DNA of 39,582 nucleotides from NCBI GenBank assembly GCA_900472575.1, contig UCIV01000051.1, positions 1 through 39,582 on the forward strand, read 5' to 3'. Of the stretch, positions 7,517-15,539 are shown piece after piece (the first letter of the stretch is position 1; each line of letters opens with the position of its first letter). The DNA comes from Hyphomicrobiales bacterium. Its GTDB lineage: Bacteria > Pseudomonadota > Alphaproteobacteria > Rhizobiales > Rhizobiaceae. The translations under genes were made by a program, and so were the position numbers. The notes below the pieces were generated by a model that saw only the letters and a list, made by a program, of their open reading frames with translations, searched no databases and had not been told where the DNA came from.

Positions 7517-7987
7517 TCAACGCGTCATGCCCCAGACGAAGCCGATGACGGCGGCGATACCAACCGCCGGCAATGGCTTGGCACGGATGCGCTGCTTCAG
7601 GTCAACGAGTACGTCAGAGGCTTGCGCCTTCGCGACGCGCACCGTCGCCGACCCAATCTCGCTGGCGCTCTCCCGCAGTTGCGCAATCTCCCCCTTCAGA
7701 GCTTCAAGCTCTTCGCGGGAAGATGCAAATGTCGTCCCATCGGTCTGCTCGGGCTCGCTCGTCGCTGCCAGAGCCTTATCGACGAGCGGTGCGTCCGAGC
7801 CAAAGCCAACCTCATTTGAGGGAGACGGCGCGATCCCGGTTGGGTTGGAGGTTGTTGTCGCCGAGACCGGGTCGGAGGCCGGGAATGTGGACTTGAGACC
7901 ATCCTCGAGTTCAGATCCAACATCGCGGGACTGTCGGGCTTGTTCTTGTTCAAGAGCCTCAACTGCTGGGGATTTCGGCGGGGTCAT
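7517..7987 (-). CDS. DUF883/ElaB-like protein with tail anchor
   Basis: This 156-residue protein starts at ATG 7987, with AGGAGG six bases upstream. Its N-terminal half holds ELEDGLKSTFPASDPVS, a motif of short rhizobial proteins of unknown role. The C-terminal half has a coiled-coil stretch (SSREELEALKGEIAQLRE) and ends with RAKPLPAVGIAAVIGFVWG, a single membrane anchor as in the DUF883 (ElaB/YqjD) family, whose E. coli members bind ribosomes at the inner membrane in stationary phase. It looks like a fusion of two small protein types. It heads an operon with the two small genes that follow it. Confidence 0.7.
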   Translation of the reverse strand: MTPPKSPAVEALEQEQARQSRDVGSELEDGLKSTFPASDPVSATTTSNPTGIAPSPSNEVGFGSDAPLVDKALAATSEPEQTDGTTFASSREELEALKGEIAQLRESASEIGSATVRVAKAQASDVLVDLKQRIRAKPLPAVGIAAVIGFVWGMTR

Positions 7988-8013
7988 TGGTGTCCTCCTG
8001 GGTTCAATCCACG

Positions 8014-8038
8014 AACACTTGCTGAGGCGTAAGGTTCC
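8014..8038 (-). promoter_or_regulatory. Candidate EcfG-type stress promoter
   Basis: The reverse strand reads GGAAC (8038-8034), 16 bases, then TGTT (8017-8014), 27 bases before the start of the DUF883-like gene. Confidence 0.55.
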
Positions 8039-8063
8039 GTTTGTTTCAATCATCGTCGGTCAA

Positions 8064-8088
8064 CGAAACCAGCCGCTCTTCCCCGCGT
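8064..8088 (+). promoter_or_regulatory. Candidate EcfG-type stress promoter, variant -35
   Basis: GAAAC (8064-8068), 16 bases, then CGTT (8085-8088), 36 bases before the 8125 gene. The -10 is perfect and the -35 differs at one base. With the site at 8014-8038 it makes a divergent promoter pair. Confidence 0.5.
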
Positions 8089-8124
8089 TTGTAGCTGTGA
8101 CCTTAGGAAACAGGAGCGAGCCTC

Positions 8125-8433
8125 ATGGCTGACGATAGTACCACCACCATCCGCGCAACGTTTGATACGCGCGAAGCAGCAGACCTTGCCGTCGAGCACC
8201 TGGTGCAGCAGCACGGGATCTCGCGCCCAGACATCTTCATTCAGTCTGCGACCGATCGAAACACAACGGGCTCGAAGCCTTCCGGTGGCGACGCGTCGCA
8301 CGAGGGCGGATCACGTGATGACGCTGCACTAGAAGGGGAGATCGAGGTCTCGGCCGATATCGCTTCCGACCAGATTGCGGCTGTTCAACGCAGCCTCGGT
8401 GACGCCGGGGCGATCCGCGTGTCTGGACGCTGA
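8125..8433 (+). CDS. Small hypothetical protein (102 aa)
   Basis: This 102-residue cytosolic protein begins MADDSTTTIRATFDTREAAD, continues with LAVEHLVQQHGISRPDIFIQ, a Gly/Asp-rich linker (about residues 50-68) and a final VSADIASDQIAAVQRSLGDAG segment. The layout suggests two halves of a small ferredoxin-like alpha/beta fold, with a loop between them, as in 'heat-induced/YflT-like' small proteins; this is a weak structural guess. An AGGAG-like site lies before the ATG. A divergent stress promoter pair lies upstream and a strong hairpin downstream, so it is a single-gene unit or is read through into ligD. Confidence 0.65.
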   Translation: MADDSTTTIRATFDTREAADLAVEHLVQQHGISRPDIFIQSATDRNTTGSKPSGGDASHEGGSRDDAALEGEIEVSADIASDQIAAVQRSLGDAGAIRVSGR

Positions 8434-8440
8434 ATAGTTT

Positions 8441-8467
8441 GTGGGGCCGGCATAATGCCGGCCCCAC
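8441..8467 (+). terminator. Strong GC-rich hairpin
   Basis: GTGGGGCCGGCAT (8441-8453) and its exact complement (8455-8467) form a 13-base perfect inverted repeat around one central base, eight bases after the stop of the 8125 gene. The following T-run is short (TCGTTTG), so termination may be partial, leaving some readthrough into ligD. Confidence 0.65.
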
Positions 8468-8495
8468 TCGTTTGAGCTCAAGGACTAGCGAGCCG

Positions 8496-8918
8496 ATGGC
8501 CGACAACCTCTCGACATACCGTGCCAAGCGCGACTTTAAGAAAACCGCAGAACCAAGCGGAGACGTTGAAGTCAGATCATCGAACCGCCGGCGGTTCGTG
8601 ATCCAGAAGCACGACGCCACTCGGCTGCATTACGATCTTCGCCTCGAGCTCGATGGCGTGTTCAAATCCTGGGCGGTGACCAGAGGACCATCCCTCGATC
8701 CCGGCGACAAGCGGCTGGCCGTCGAGGTCGAGGATCACCCGCTCGACTATGGTGATTTCGAAGGCACCATTCCCAAGGGCGAGTATGGCGGTGGTACGGT
8801 GATGCTCTGGGATCGCGGCTACTGGGAGCCGGAAGGCAACCGGTCCCCGGAAGACGCACTGGCGAAAGGCGATTTCAAGTTGGGGCCAGAACAAGAGGAG
8901 TGCGAAATCGTACGCTAA
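8496..8918 (+). pseudogene. ligD: ligD, 5' fragment: 3'-phosphoesterase domain only, cut by transposon
   Basis: LigD is the DNA ligase of bacterial non-homologous end joining. Only the N-terminal phosphoesterase domain remains. Its active-site pattern is complete: H39, H45, D47 and R49 (in KHDATRLHYDLRLE) and H81. The domain also has the GTIPKGEYGGGTV segment. After about 128 native codons the frame runs into the Tn3-family inverted repeat at 8882; the last 11-12 codons to the TAA at 8918 belong to the transposon. The polymerase and ligase domains are not found on the other side of the element, so the 3' part has been lost. A stand-alone phosphoesterase could still fold, but no linker or terminator of its own is left. 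Confidence 0.85.
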
Positions 8919-8919
8919 G
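8882..8919 (+). repeat. Left terminal inverted repeat of the Tn3-family element
   Basis: 38 bases starting GGGGCCAGAACAAGAGGAG and ending CGTACGCTAAG. It matches the complement of 12061-12098 at 34 of 38 positions. Confidence 0.9.
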
Positions 8920-8937
8920 GGCGAACGGAATGAGAAC

Positions 8938-11913
8938 CTATGCGACCCTCCGTAGCCCGGCTGGCAGACGCAGCGATCGAAATCCGTTCGGCATCTGATG
9001 TTCAGCATCCCAGGTGTAGATGCCGGTAAGGTTGATATGTTCCCAGCTGAGCGGTGAGATGTGCTTCGACAGAGTATCAGGAATATCTCGACCCGCTCGC
9101 TTCAGCTGTGTGATTGCACGGTCGAGGTAGACCGTATTCCAGTGGACGATCGCACTGACGACGAGGTTAAGACCAGAGGCGCGGAACGCCTGGCTCTCGA
9201 ACGACCGGTCGCGGATTTCGCCCCGCTCGTGGAAGAACACAGCGCGTTTCAGCTTATGGGCAGCCTCGCCCTTGTTTAGACCGGCTTGGCATCTCCGCCG
9301 CAATGCTGGACTTGAGTACCATTCGATCATGAAGAGCGACCTTTCGATACGGCCGAGTTCGCGGAGCGCCCTCGCGAGATGGCTCTGCTTTGAAGACGCT
9401 GACAGTTTCTTGAGGATCGTAGACGGCACCACGGACCGTGTCGTAATCGACGCCGCGAGATGGAGCAGGTCGTCCCAATGATCGAGGATCAGATTGGCAT
9501 TAATCGGCGTCCCGATATGGTTCGACAGTGCCGGATATCCGCCGCTCTTTTCAAACGTATGGAACTTCCGGTCTTTGAGATTGCGTAGTCGCGGTGAGAA
9601 CCGCTTTCCGATCAGGGCGAACAGCCCGAAGACATGATCGCTGGCTCCGCCTGTGTCGGTAAAGTGTTCGTCGATGTCGAGGACCGTGTCCTGATCGAAG
9701 AGCCCATCGAGCACATAGGCCGCCTCGCTCTCGGTTGGACTGATGGGCAAAATACTGAAGTAGCCGTACTGATCTGACAGATGGCTGTAGAATTTCGATC
9801 CTGGCACGCTGCCGTAATGCAAGTTGATTTCACCGCGCTTTGCAGCACGATCGCTCGCACGGAAGAATTGTCCATCGGACGATGCCGTTGTGCCATTGCC
9901 CCAAAGGCGGGAATGCGGATGCTGGGTGTGGGACTCGGTGATGCACGCTTGCGCCGCGCGGTAAGTCTCCGATCGAGCATGAAATGTGCGCATCCAACCA
10001 ATCTGATGAGCGCTGATCCCCTTGGATGCGCCCGCCATTCGCTTTGGGCCAAGGTTCGTAGCGTCCGCCAGGACGCCCGCCAGCATGGCAGAGACATTTT
10101 TCGGGACGTCGCCGGTGCGAACATGGGTGAATGAATCTGCAAAGCCGGTCCATTCATGCACCTCCCTCAGCAAGTCGGGAACCTCCACCAACGGATACAT
10201 GTCGCTGATCTCGGCATTAAGTTCCTCGGCGGCCGAGGGGACTTCGCTGGCGGTTGGCGTGACAATCAAGGTTCCTGCCTCGAGACGAACTCCCTCGAGC
10301 TTTCCGGATCGTGCTCTGTGCGCCAAACGCGTCAGGTTGAAGTCGAGCATCTGACGCGCTTCGGCAAGCCACTGCGCGCCGTCGCTCTGGACCCCCAAAC
10401 CGAGACGATCTTCGTCCTTCATCGTGATGAATGTCGACCGCGGCATCAGATGCTCATCGATGGGCCGGAAAGATCGACTGCCATCGACCCAGATCTCCGC
10501 AGATCTAAGCCGGTCTCGTAAAGCAGCGAGCGTCGCGATTTCGTACAGACGGCGATCGGGTTTCCCTTGTTCTAAGATAAGCCGTCGATCAGTTTGGCTG
10601 AGGTGGGCAAGCGGCACGCGATCCGGGAGTGTCCGCCGCATCTCGGCATAAAGCCGTTTCAGCAGCGCAATTGCCGCTTGAAGCGGATCGTGGCGACGCG
10701 CTGAGCGGAACGTGAAGGTTAGAAGGAACGCACCAGCATATTTTCGGACGGTCGAATATTGCTCGGCCGCTACGATCAGCGATGGCGCCTCGCTGTCGTC
10801 GACCATCGACTCGAGCTCAGGCTTCATCCGAAGCAGCCGGTCCCAGCCGACCCTTTGGTCGAGAACATCTAATGCATTCCGACCATGGTCGTTGGCAGAC
10901 TGCAGGGCGGTGATCGTATCCAGAAACATGTGCAGCGCTTTGGCGGTGTTCGCTCTGCAGTCCATCTGCCGCTGCTTCTTCCGATTGTTGGCTTGCGAGA
11001 ACAACTTGCCCATCAGCTTGATGAACATCGTCACCGCATCGTCCGTGAGCTTCTGGGAAAGCTTGATGACTTGAGCCACGATCAGAGCGTGGCGACGGCT
11101 GGCGTTGAAGTCGTTGGCAAGCCAGGCCGGCGTTGCGTTACCCTCCCGGATCATCTGGTCCCACCGTCCGGATGATACGCACGCCTGCAGTTCCGAATCG
11201 ATCTCCAGCCGCCGCAGAAAAGTTATCCGCTCGGTCAGCCCGACGAGGTTCGACGCAGCCGGCGCTTCCGGCGCCGAGCGCAGCCAATGAAAGCGTGTCT
11301 GGCCGATCGGCGGGTCAACTTCTAACAGCCTATCCAGTGATTGAAGCCTATCGAGCGGTATGTTTTCAATCAGAGTTTTTTCTGCCCGGCGGCGAGCAAT
11401 GGCACGGCCGGCAAGGCCGATGCGCTCGATCGTATCGATCGCCGGCAGAAGAGCTCCGCGTTCGCGAAGCGCGGCGACAATCGAACTGGCTATCGCAGCA
11501 CCGTCGTCGGACATAGTCGCCGCTTGAACTGCCGCCAATAGCGCGACGCGGCGATCTTGCAGAGTCGCGCTTCTCGTATTCAGATAGACCATTAGCCGTG
11601 CCATATGATCCCGACGGGTTTCTTCACGACGTGCATAGAGGGCGAATTCGCCTGGAGCGGCGCCGATCTGATCAGCAACATACTTCAGCATGGCGCGAGG
11701 CGGAGTTTCTTCTGCTCCAAGCACTCGACCCGGGTATCGCATCAGACATAGCTGGACGGCAAAGCCGAGACGATTGTGATCGCGTCTCCGCAGTTCAATC
11801 TCCAGGCGATCCGCCGATGACAACGAATAGTGGCGGATGAAGCTGTCCTCGTCGACTGGGATATCGAAAAGCTTCCGGCGATCTTGATCTTTGAGAAGTT
11901 TGCGCTTTGCCAT
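8938..11913 (-). CDS. tnpA: Tn3-family transposase
   Basis: This full-length 991-residue transposase catalyses replicative transposition at the 38-base ends. The N-terminal part (MAKRKLLKDQDRRKLFDIP, with the LSSADRLEIELRRRDHNRLGF segment) is the DDE-family DNA-binding region (DUF4158-like). The catalytic triad is visible as D617 (in LADATNLG), D680 (in SSDGQ) and E883 (in NKGEA). The C-terminus GFRSLRLPAGLRRVA reaches to within 19 bases of the left inverted repeat. No frameshift or internal stop is seen, so it is probably active. A related element has left its C-terminal 28 codons at 12401-12547. Confidence 0.95.
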   Translation of the reverse strand: MAKRKLLKDQDRRKLFDIPVDEDSFIRHYSLSSADRLEIELRRRDHNRLGFAVQLCLMRYPGRVLGAEETPPRAMLKYVADQIGAAPGEFALYARREETRRDHMARLMVYLNTRSATLQDRRVALLAAVQAATMSDDGAAIASSIVAALRERGALLPAIDTIERIGLAGRAIARRRAEKTLIENIPLDRLQSLDRLLEVDPPIGQTRFHWLRSAPEAPAASNLVGLTERITFLRRLEIDSELQACVSSGRWDQMIREGNATPAWLANDFNASRRHALIVAQVIKLSQKLTDDAVTMFIKLMGKLFSQANNRKKQRQMDCRANTAKALHMFLDTITALQSANDHGRNALDVLDQRVGWDRLLRMKPELESMVDDSEAPSLIVAAEQYSTVRKYAGAFLLTFTFRSARRHDPLQAAIALLKRLYAEMRRTLPDRVPLAHLSQTDRRLILEQGKPDRRLYEIATLAALRDRLRSAEIWVDGSRSFRPIDEHLMPRSTFITMKDEDRLGLGVQSDGAQWLAEARQMLDFNLTRLAHRARSGKLEGVRLEAGTLIVTPTASEVPSAAEELNAEISDMYPLVEVPDLLREVHEWTGFADSFTHVRTGDVPKNVSAMLAGVLADATNLGPKRMAGASKGISAHQIGWMRTFHARSETYRAAQACITESHTQHPHSRLWGNGTTASSDGQFFRASDRAAKRGEINLHYGSVPGSKFYSHLSDQYGYFSILPISPTESEAAYVLDGLFDQDTVLDIDEHFTDTGGASDHVFGLFALIGKRFSPRLRNLKDRKFHTFEKSGGYPALSNHIGTPINANLILDHWDDLLHLAASITTRSVVPSTILKKLSASSKQSHLARALRELGRIERSLFMIEWYSSPALRRRCQAGLNKGEAAHKLKRAVFFHERGEIRDRSFESQAFRASGLNLVVSAIVHWNTVYLDRAITQLKRAGRDIPDTLSKHISPLSWEHINLTGIYTWDAEHQMPNGFRSLRLPAGLRRVA

Positions 11914-12060
11914 CGCCCGACTCCATTAACGACCAACCTGTGTGAAGCGTTGTCGAGTCGGACCAGACAGAGAAATCAAAACTGGCGCATGTCGACGGCA
12001 GTCCACAGAGATCCGGATGCTGCACATCCAATCTACAGCATCGTTCCGGTTTCGTTCGGC

Positions 12061-12098
12061 CTTAGCGTACGATTTCGGACTGCTCTTGTTCCGACCCC
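12061..12098 (-). repeat. Right terminal inverted repeat of the Tn3-family element
   Basis: The complement reads GGGGTCGGAACAAGAGCAG and ends CGTACGCTAAG, differing from the left repeat at four of 38 positions. Confidence 0.9.
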
Positions 12099-12400
12099 AT
12101 GTTCCAGTGGCTTGGTGGAAATAGCCAACAGGCCGCTGGTTCGAGTCCTTTAAAGAGCATGAGAATAATAAGCGGAAGAGTATTGGAACGTTGCAGCATA
12201 TTTTCGTAACGTCGCGAATTGTGGGTTTGCGGTGTTTTCATCCGGTCGAAGCCGCCGGCTTGTGGACAGCGAGTTGGTCGCGAGTGTCTGTGCGGCAACA
12301 AACAAGGTAGGACTCATCTCATCCTTGTTGCGCGCGATAGCGTTTCAGAAATCTGCCGATCCATCCAAATTCGCTTCGTTAATGCTTACAAGTGTTGATA
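12099..12400. other. Unassigned DNA between two transposon ends
   Basis: These 302 bases separate the right end of the intact element from the relic left end. I see no gene with protein-like composition. Translation of the right flank does not resume LigD. This may be a leftover of the DNA into which the older element inserted. Confidence 0.4.
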
Positions 12401-12547
12401 GGGGCCAGAACAAGCGGAGTGCGAAATCGTACGCCAAGGGCGAACTGAATGAGAACTTATGCGACCCTCCGTCGTCCGGCTGGCAGACGCAGCGATCGAA
12501 ATCCGTTCGGCATTCGATGTTCAGCATCCCAAGTGAAGATGCCGGTA
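12401..12547 (+). mobile_element. Relic left end of a second, related Tn3-family element
   Basis: This 147-base stretch aligns without gaps to 8882-9028, the left end of the intact element, with about 10 differences. It includes a full 38-base inverted repeat (GGGGCCAGAACAAGCGGAG...) and the last 28 transposase codons (reverse strand, ending in LRLPAGRRRVA and a stop) in an open frame. Homology stops abruptly at 12547. It is an older or independent insertion deleted on its right side. Confidence 0.88.
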
Positions 12548-12713
12548 CCCTCGCCCTACAAGGGACATGCGGTATCCGCCAGCAGTTTTCAATGTTGTAC
12601 TAGCTTGCGGCCTTCACTGTCGGCCGGACGACGATATTCTCAGTATTAGCGCGATGTTAAAAGGTCCAGTTCAATAGTTGAGACTATGAAGACGGTAGTT
12701 TTGAGAGAGGAAA

Positions 12714-14519
12714 ATGGCGCCGGCATCCGATACGTCCGCGAGGTGTGCCGGTGGCTCTCTTAGCCTCGGCATAATCCCTATATTTTCCATAGCTTACTTT
12801 TCCGCCCTTGCGACAAGCGTGTTCGATCTAGCAGATGGTAGGAATTTTCTGGGGGACGTTGATGACCATATGCGCGAGATGCAGATCTATGGTCTACTCT
12901 TAGGCGAAAGCAGTTGGTGGGATCTCACCCTGCCACACATAATGATGCCGGAGACCTATGTTTCTCCATGGTCGCGTCTCGTTGACCTACCTTATGTGAT
13001 GGTGACCGCAGTTTTCAGTCCTTTTGTTGGGTGGCAAAAGGGGATGCATTGGGCGTTCAATGTGTGGCCGCAGGTCATGCTCGCAGCATTCTGCTTGCAG
13101 TCGTCGTTTATTTACCGGCGACTTGGCGTACCGGTATCTGTTCTGGGTTTCCTCACTGTGGCAAGCGCAACGGTCGGCGCATTGTTGGCATTATGGGAAT
13201 TCACCCCTGGTCGGATCGATCATCACAACGCGCAACTGATTGCGTTAATGATGATTTTCAACGGCCTTGCCCGGTGGGACAAGATCGGTGGGCGACTGAT
13301 TGGCGTAGGCAGCTTGCTTTCCGTGACCATTGCTCTGGAGGGACTGCCGTTTATTGTCATCGGCTTTGCTGGTCTGATCGGCACCTTGATCCTTCGCGTA
13401 CGTGACGCCGATCTCGTGGTCAAACAGGCCGCTGCAATCATAACATTGTTCTCGTTGCCGACCGGCTTAACTACAATCGGACCTACCGGTCTCGCGGCGA
13501 CCCAATGCGACACCTATTCGGCCCCTTACATTTTTCTGATGACAGGTTTCGGTGCTACGTTATGGGGAACGTCAACGTTTTTGTTTCATGCTCGGCAGTC
13601 AGTGCAGCTCGTAGTGATGGCAGTAGCCGGGCTTGCGGTACTTAGCTGTTACGTTCTGATTTTCCCCCAGTGTATGGCCGGTCCATACTGGATGATAGAC
13701 TCAATTTCCAAGGCCTACTGGTTCGATCGGCTTGCACAGGAGCAAACCGCCTTGTATTTTATCGAGCAAGGCCAATGGGGAATTTTTATCTCACTTATCC
13801 TTTTTGGGTCTATCTTAACGCTCGCGACAGCATCGCTTCTCGAATTTCGCCGGCATGCAATGGCTGGCCTAGCGATCATGCTTACGCTAGCCTGGGTTAG
13901 CCTTATCCTTACTTTGCTGCTGAACCGCTATGTCCGCTTTGCCTTTGCTTTCTCTCCGGTACTCATGCCAATGGCGATGCAATATCTGGCGCTTAGGAAG
14001 TCAACATTGCTACGTCCTTTCCTCTGGAAAAGTGCCTGGTTATGTATCATCGCTTACGTTGGTGCCGCGAGTTGGCTGATCGCAGAGAAGCCTGTTAGGG
14101 CTCCGTTTTACGACGCTGCGGACTTTATGGCTTCCGACAGCTGCAAGAACGGCAATTTCTCAATCCTTACCCGAGTGCCGCCTGGTCGGATAGCAGCCTC
14201 GAATGCGCTGGGCCTCTCATTGTTGAATGCCCTTCCGCACGGTTTTTCCGTGGCCGCCGTCCCTTTCCATCGCGCATCACCAGGAATGCGCCGGATGTTC
14301 GAAGCTTTCCTATCATCCGATCCAAGAGTGCGTCGGGAAGCGCTCGCACCATTCAATTATCTGGCCGCGTGCCGCTTCCCGATCAAGACGGATGTTGGAA
14401 CTGCACCACTCTATGATGCTCTTGCTGCAGGTCAGGACTGGCCGGGCTTGATCCGCCTCACGGATAGCTCGTCCAACCCGTTCCAACTTTTCCTGATCGA
14501 CCACGCTGCATTGCGTTAG
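12714..14519 (+). CDS. Polytopic membrane protein, STT3/GT-C-like glycosyltransferase candidate
   Basis: This 601-residue protein has roughly ten to twelve membrane spans and a soluble C-terminal part (from about residue 460). After the first span, the first periplasmic loop carries GDVDDHMREMQIYGLL and then PWSRLVDLPY; a later loop has WEFTPGRIDHHNAQ. Paired acidic residues in the first loop and an R-x-D-H-H-N motif are typical of GT-C-fold, lipid-linked sugar transferases related to STT3, and a proteobacterial family with 'DDYMR...WSRLVDLP' is known to me only as uncharacterised. AGAGGA precedes the ATG by four bases. Base composition is lower in GC than the stress island. It precedes the RTX genes; glycosylation of a secreted or surface partner is an inference, not shown. 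Confidence 0.6.
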   Translation: MAPASDTSARCAGGSLSLGIIPIFSIAYFSALATSVFDLADGRNFLGDVDDHMREMQIYGLLLGESSWWDLTLPHIMMPETYVSPWSRLVDLPYVMVTAVFSPFVGWQKGMHWAFNVWPQVMLAAFCLQSSFIYRRLGVPVSVLGFLTVASATVGALLALWEFTPGRIDHHNAQLIALMMIFNGLARWDKIGGRLIGVGSLLSVTIALEGLPFIVIGFAGLIGTLILRVRDADLVVKQAAAIITLFSLPTGLTTIGPTGLAATQCDTYSAPYIFLMTGFGATLWGTSTFLFHARQSVQLVVMAVAGLAVLSCYVLIFPQCMAGPYWMIDSISKAYWFDRLAQEQTALYFIEQGQWGIFISLILFGSILTLATASLLEFRRHAMAGLAIMLTLAWVSLILTLLLNRYVRFAFAFSPVLMPMAMQYLALRKSTLLRPFLWKSAWLCIIAYVGAASWLIAEKPVRAPFYDAADFMASDSCKNGNFSILTRVPPGRIAASNALGLSLLNALPHGFSVAAVPFHRASPGMRRMFEAFLSSDPRVRREALAPFNYLAACRFPIKTDVGTAPLYDALAAGQDWPGLIRLTDSSSNPFQLFLIDHAALR

Positions 14520-14714
14520 GTAACTTGGCGGCACCGCAAATAGGCGCAGGAATTCGTCACATTAGATGGGGGGCCAATTGAGGAGCCAATTGAAATGCAT
14601 TCCCTGCACCTGATTTGTCATGCAGGTTGGGGGGTGTGAGTTTAGACGGGCAACTCTCCATCAAAAGCATTCAGGCCTTACCGGTGCGCCTCTTCAGCCT
14701 GCGGATTGCACCCA

Positions 14715-15233
14715 CTACTGTCGAGAACTGCGTCCGCGCAACCCAAACGATCCTCGCCCTCGCCCAAGTGCAGTTGCTCTTGTTGGTGGCTGTTTGTCGA
14801 GATTGACCGTATTAGTAATCCCGTTGCCAATCTTATCTGGCCTCACAATAGCCCAGAATGAGGTTGCGGCAAGTATCCAAGGCAGACTGAATTTTAATGA
14901 AGTAATAAATGCGCCGAGTGGATCATTTTGAACTGAAATCAGGTTAATGTAACCCCACCACAACAGATTGGACAGCAGGAACCAAATAGCGACATAGGCG
15001 AAAACTGAACGATATTTCCATCGTAGTAACATCAGATGCGCGCACGGAGCGATCAAGAGCATAGGAATGTAGCCATAGACAAACCCGAACGTCGAGTGGA
15101 TGCTCGCTTTATACACAAACGTCCAACCTGCGCTGATCTCTCCTTGCCCAGGAAACACCCAATCAGCCAGAAAAGCGGTGTATACTGGAGCCCATAGTGG
15201 CGATATTATTGTAGCCAGTATTACGCGCAACAT
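14715..15233 (-). CDS. Small integral membrane protein, unknown function
   Basis: This 172-residue protein has about four hydrophobic spans: MLRVILATIISPLWAPVYTA near the start, a span around TFGFVYGYIPMLLIAPCAH, one around YVAIWFLLSNLLWWGYI and one around SLPWILAATSFWAI. It ends in a basic, Arg-rich tail. The ATG is preceded by AGGGA at a good distance. It is divergent from the first RTX gene across a 306-base region holding an inverted repeat. No family is recognised. It could be an accessory protein of the membrane glycosyltransferase or RTX locus, but that rests only on position. Confidence 0.6.
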   Translation of the reverse strand: MLRVILATIISPLWAPVYTAFLADWVFPGQGEISAGWTFVYKASIHSTFGFVYGYIPMLLIAPCAHLMLLRWKYRSVFAYVAIWFLLSNLLWWGYINLISVQNDPLGAFITSLKFSLPWILAATSFWAIVRPDKIGNGITNTVNLDKQPPTRATALGRGRGSFGLRGRSSRQ

Positions 15234-15288
15234 TAGAATTTCCCTGAGCTTAAATGCAATTTCGTGATTTACTTTTGTCTATTACTTA

Positions 15289-15335
15289 TTCGATCGAGTA
15301 AACCTGCACTCGATCGAAAGTATTTTCGAACGAGT
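15289..15335. promoter_or_regulatory. Inverted repeat and third copy: candidate operator
   Basis: TTCGATCGAGT (15289-15299) and its exact complement ACTCGATCGAA (15308-15318) form an 11-base perfect inverted repeat with an 8-base spacer. A third copy with one change, TTCGAACGAGT, lies at 15325-15335. The cluster sits between the divergent 14715-15233 and RTX genes. A -35-like TTGACA occurs at 15460-15465. The regulator is unknown. Confidence 0.45.
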
Positions 15336-15539
15336 TTCATGGTGTATCGGAAGCTAGAATTTGTTGGTGCGATTTGAGTTAATGCGTACTCGTATCCAGG
15401 CTTCATTTCTCACCTAATCGTATCGCGATGCAGTACGTCTAAACGTGTCGCTTTCCATGTTGACATATTGCGAATGCAATGCTTGCAATGATTGAGATTT
15501 TTCCTGCTGCAACATATAATTGATTTTTGAGAGGGCGAA

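Larger units (their letters stand above)
8882..12098 (-). mobile_element. Compact Tn3-family element (3217 bp), transposase only
   Basis: The element is bounded by 38-base inverted repeats, GGGG at both tips, and carries one gene, a 991-residue Tn3-type transposase. There is no resolvase, no cargo gene, and no room for one: 147 bases separate the transposase start from the right repeat. This resembles the IS1071-like transposase-only members of the family. The five flanking bases are AAGTT on the left and ATGTT on the right, so a 5-base target duplication, if there was one, has changed at one base. The insertion broke ligD. Confidence 0.85.

Noticed and set aside
12138..12148. GGTTCGAGTCC, like the T-arm of a tRNA, just right of the transposon
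   Set aside because: The neighbouring bases do not pair to form the T stem and no acceptor, D or anticodon arms can be drawn, so it is not a tRNA or a clear tRNA-derived attachment site.
12345..12527. Reverse-strand frame matching part of another at 8577-9008
   Set aside because: Both are shadows of the same transposon end, read in a frame other than that of the transposase; the similarity is explained by the relic element.
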